Of a DNA stretch of 64,000 nucleotides, positions 62,218-64,000 are shown one piece after another. Numbering within the stretch: the stretch's first letter is position 1; each line of letters opens with the position of its first letter. Source of the stretch: Nitratiruptor sp. YY09-18 (GTDB lineage: Bacteria > Campylobacterota > Campylobacteria > Campylobacterales > Nitratiruptoraceae); assembly GCF_016593235.1 (NCBI RefSeq), contig NZ_AP023065.1, positions 434,001 to 498,000 on the forward strand. Direction: 5' to 3'. Made by a program: the position numbers and the translations under genes. The notes below the pieces were generated by a model, which saw only the letters and a list, made by a program, of their open reading frames with translations, did not search any database and was not told where the DNA came from.

Positions 62218-64000
62218 ATGCAACTAAGTGATTACAGTTCGTTTCCAACAACGCTTCCAATAATTGTCGAAGATGATATGTTTTTGTATCCATTTATGAT
62301 CTCTCCTATATTTATAAGTGATGAAGCAAATATAGCAGCCGCCCAAAAGGCTCTACAAGATAACAGTTTGATACTTGTTACCCCTAGCAAAGAGGGACAT
62401 GAGGGAGAGAGGAGCTTCGATGCTATCTATCCTGCAGGAGTTATTGGCTCAATTATGAGAAAAGTTAATCTCCCTGATGGGAGAGTCAAACTCCTCTTCC
62501 AGGGACTCGCACGTGGCAAAATAATCGAAAAGGTATCTACTGCACCTCTCATGGCTGTAGTGGATGTGATAGAGTCAAAACCGTACAATGAGATTAAAGT
62601 TTCGGCTCTTTTAGGAGTGCTTCGTGAAAAGATCAGACAACTTGCAAGTGTCAATAGCTCCTTCCCGCAAGATCTCGTGCGTACTATTGAGGAGAATCAT
62701 GAGCCAAACCGCATAGCTGATCTAGTCAGTTCAGTCCTCAAACTCAAAAAAGAGCGTGCTTTTGAGATGTTTATTGAAGAGGATGTTGAAAAGCGTTTGA
62801 TGCTCCTCATCGATGCTATTACTGAAGAGATCGAGCAGAGCAAACTCCAGCATGAGATTAAGAGCAAAGTGAGCAATAAGCTTGAGCAGGCCAACCGTGA
62901 GTACTTCCTCAAAGAGCAGCTCAAGCAGATCCAAAAAGAGCTAGGAGTCGATACCCAAAAAGAGGAAGAGGTCGAAGAGTATCGCAAAAAACTTGAAAAG
63001 ATCAAACCATATCTTACTGAGGAGGCGTATAAAGAGATCAAGAAGCAGATAGATCGCTATGCGCGTATGCATCCAGACAGCGCTGAAGCGGTGGTGATCC
63101 AGACCTATCTTGACTGGGTTTTGGAGATTCCATTTGGGAAATACTCCAAAAAGAAGCTCGATATTGAAGATGTTAAAAATGAACTCGATAAAGATCACTA
63201 TGGACTAGAAAAGCCAAAAGAGCGAATTGTTGAATATTTTGCAGTCAAGGAGCTTATGGAGCTCCGTGGCATCAAAAAAGAGAAGGGGAGTGGGGCGATT
63301 CTTTGCTTTGCAGGACCTCCGGGTATTGGTAAGACCTCTTTGGCAAACTCTATTGCAAAAGCACTCAAGCGGCCGCTTGTACGTATAGCTTTGGGTGGTT
63401 TAGAGGATGTGAATGAGTTGCGTGGACACAGGAGAACCTACATCGGTGCTATGCCAGGACGTATCGTCCAAGGACTCATCGATGCCAAAGAGATGGATCC
63501 CGTGATGGTACTTGATGAGATAGACAAAGTAGGGCGCAATATGCGCGGTGATCCAACTTCAGCTCTCCTTGAGATCTTGGATCCAGAGCAAAATACCCAT
63601 TTTCGCGACTACTATCTCAACTTCAGCATAGATCTTAGTAATGTGATATTTATCGCAACTGCTAACGATATAGGCTATATCCCAGCACCACTGCGCGATA
63701 GGATGGAGTTTATATTCCTCAGCTCCTATACTCCAAACGAAAAACTTGAGATTGCAAAGCGCTATCTTATTCCACAAGAGCTCAAAAAACATGGGCTCAA
63801 AAAGAGTGAGCTTACTATCAGTAAGAGTGCTCTTGAAGCAATTATAGAAAAATATACCCGTGAGGCTGGTGTGAGAAATCTTCGCCGCCGTATAGCAGAC
63901 ATTGTACGCAAGGCAGCTAAAGAGATCCTTGAAAATCCTGAAATTAAAAAGGTCTCAGTCACTCTCAAAAACCTTGATAAGTACCTAGAAAAGCCAGTCT
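62218..64000 (+). CDS. lon: ATP-dependent protease Lon, 3' part beyond window
   Basis: An open frame of 594 codons from ATG 62218 (RBS GGGGGAG) running off the right edge. The N-terminal LON domain (about 1-200), the coiled-coil region (about 205-300) and the AAA+ domain with Walker A GPPGIGKTS (near 364), Walker B VMVLDEIDKVG and the sensor-2 helix GVRNLRRRIADI are present. The Ser-Lys protease domain lies outside the window. Degrades damaged and regulatory proteins. Confidence 0.95.
   Translation, partial: MQLSDYSSFPTTLPIIVEDDMFLYPFMISPIFISDEANIAAAQKALQDNSLILVTPSKEGHEGERSFDAIYPAGVIGSIMRKVNLPDGRVKLLFQGLARGKIIEKVSTAPLMAVVDVIESKPYNEIKVSALLGVLREKIRQLASVNSSFPQDLVRTIEENHEPNRIADLVSSVLKLKKERAFEMFIEEDVEKRLMLLIDAITEEIEQSKLQHEIKSKVSNKLEQANREYFLKEQLKQIQKELGVDTQKEEEVEEYRKKLEKIKPYLTEEAYKEIKKQIDRYARMHPDSAEAVVIQTYLDWVLEIPFGKYSKKKLDIEDVKNELDKDHYGLEKPKERIVEYFAVKELMELRGIKKEKGSGAILCFAGPPGIGKTSLANSIAKALKRPLVRIALGGLEDVNELRGHRRTYIGAMPGRIVQGLIDAKEMDPVMVLDEIDKVGRNMRGDPTSALLEILDPEQNTHFRDYYLNFSIDLSNVIFIATANDIGYIPAPLRDRMEFIFLSSYTPNEKLEIAKRYLIPQELKKHGLKKSELTISKSALEAIIEKYTREAGVRNLRRRIADIVRKAAKEILENPEIKKVSVTLKNLDKYLEKPV

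Noticed and set aside
1-64000. CRISPR arrays or IS elements
   Set aside because: No regularly spaced repeat set and no transposase-like frame with inverted ends was seen.

Overview
The window looks like a chromosomal segment of a Campylobacterota (former Epsilonproteobacteria) bacterium, probably of the free-living vent type (Nitratiruptor/Sulfurovum-like; the genus is inference). Supporting signs are the cbb3-oxidase assembly pair ccoI-ccoS, a periplasmic cytochrome c553, the futalosine menaquinone enzyme MqnC, a short RecG, a dense ADP-heptose/LPS operon, very tight gene packing with many 4-base start/stop overlaps, and TTG/GTG starts.

Region 1 (1-11.3 kb) is a very AT-rich accessory island ending at a tRNA-Asn gene (11213-11287, minus strand). 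On the minus strand it holds the start of an AlbA_2-domain gene (cut by the window edge) and a complete type II CBASS anti-phage operon: patatin phospholipase CapV, CD-NTase, E1-E2 fusion Cap2 and JAB peptidase Cap3. Directly upstream, one base from capV, lies a type III-like DNA methyltransferase (mod) with no res partner; mod is frameshifted by a 4-bp tandem duplication. Diverging from it is a compact mobile-element module: HUH replication initiator, small OB-like protein, membrane FtsK/HerA-type ATPase, then a tyrosine integrase facing the tRNA. The integrase lies in two frames that could be joined by a -1 slip at a canonical heptamer. Direct repeats around an AT-rich stretch precede rep and look like an origin. 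The left attachment site was not found, so the island may extend beyond the window.

Region 2 (11.4-22.5 kb) is core chromosome: a single-domain asparaginase, ccoI-ccoS, cytochrome c553, and an eight-gene LPS run (gmhB, hldD, hldE, gmhA, lpxL-like acyltransferase, an ELM1-like protein and two GT4 glycosyltransferases) in which each gene overlaps the next.

Region 3 (22.5-29.1 kb, minus strand) joins a probable nitric-oxide/oxygen handling trio (polytopic haem-protein-like, DUF2249, hemerythrin) to envelope-modification genes (ArnT-like transferase, PAP2 phosphatase, UDP-uronate-type epimerase, EptA-like transferase).

Region 4 (29.1-54.9 kb) is mostly housekeeping: a DnaQ/PolB-like exonuclease, hisH, hisA, prmA, ftsH, pssA, leuA, serS, an amidoligase/C26-hydrolase pair, crcB, trpS, der, an MscS channel, kdsA, ribH, nusB, mqnC, an M16 homologue, recG and hpf.

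Region 5 (55.0-60.7 kb) is a four-gene minus-strand operon for a 1261-residue secreted protein and three prepilin-like proteins. The large protein carries about two dozen copies of the Campylobacterota N-glycosylation sequon D/E-X-N-X-S/T, which suggests a heavily glycosylated pilus-associated surface protein. proC, bamD and a right-truncated lon complete the window.
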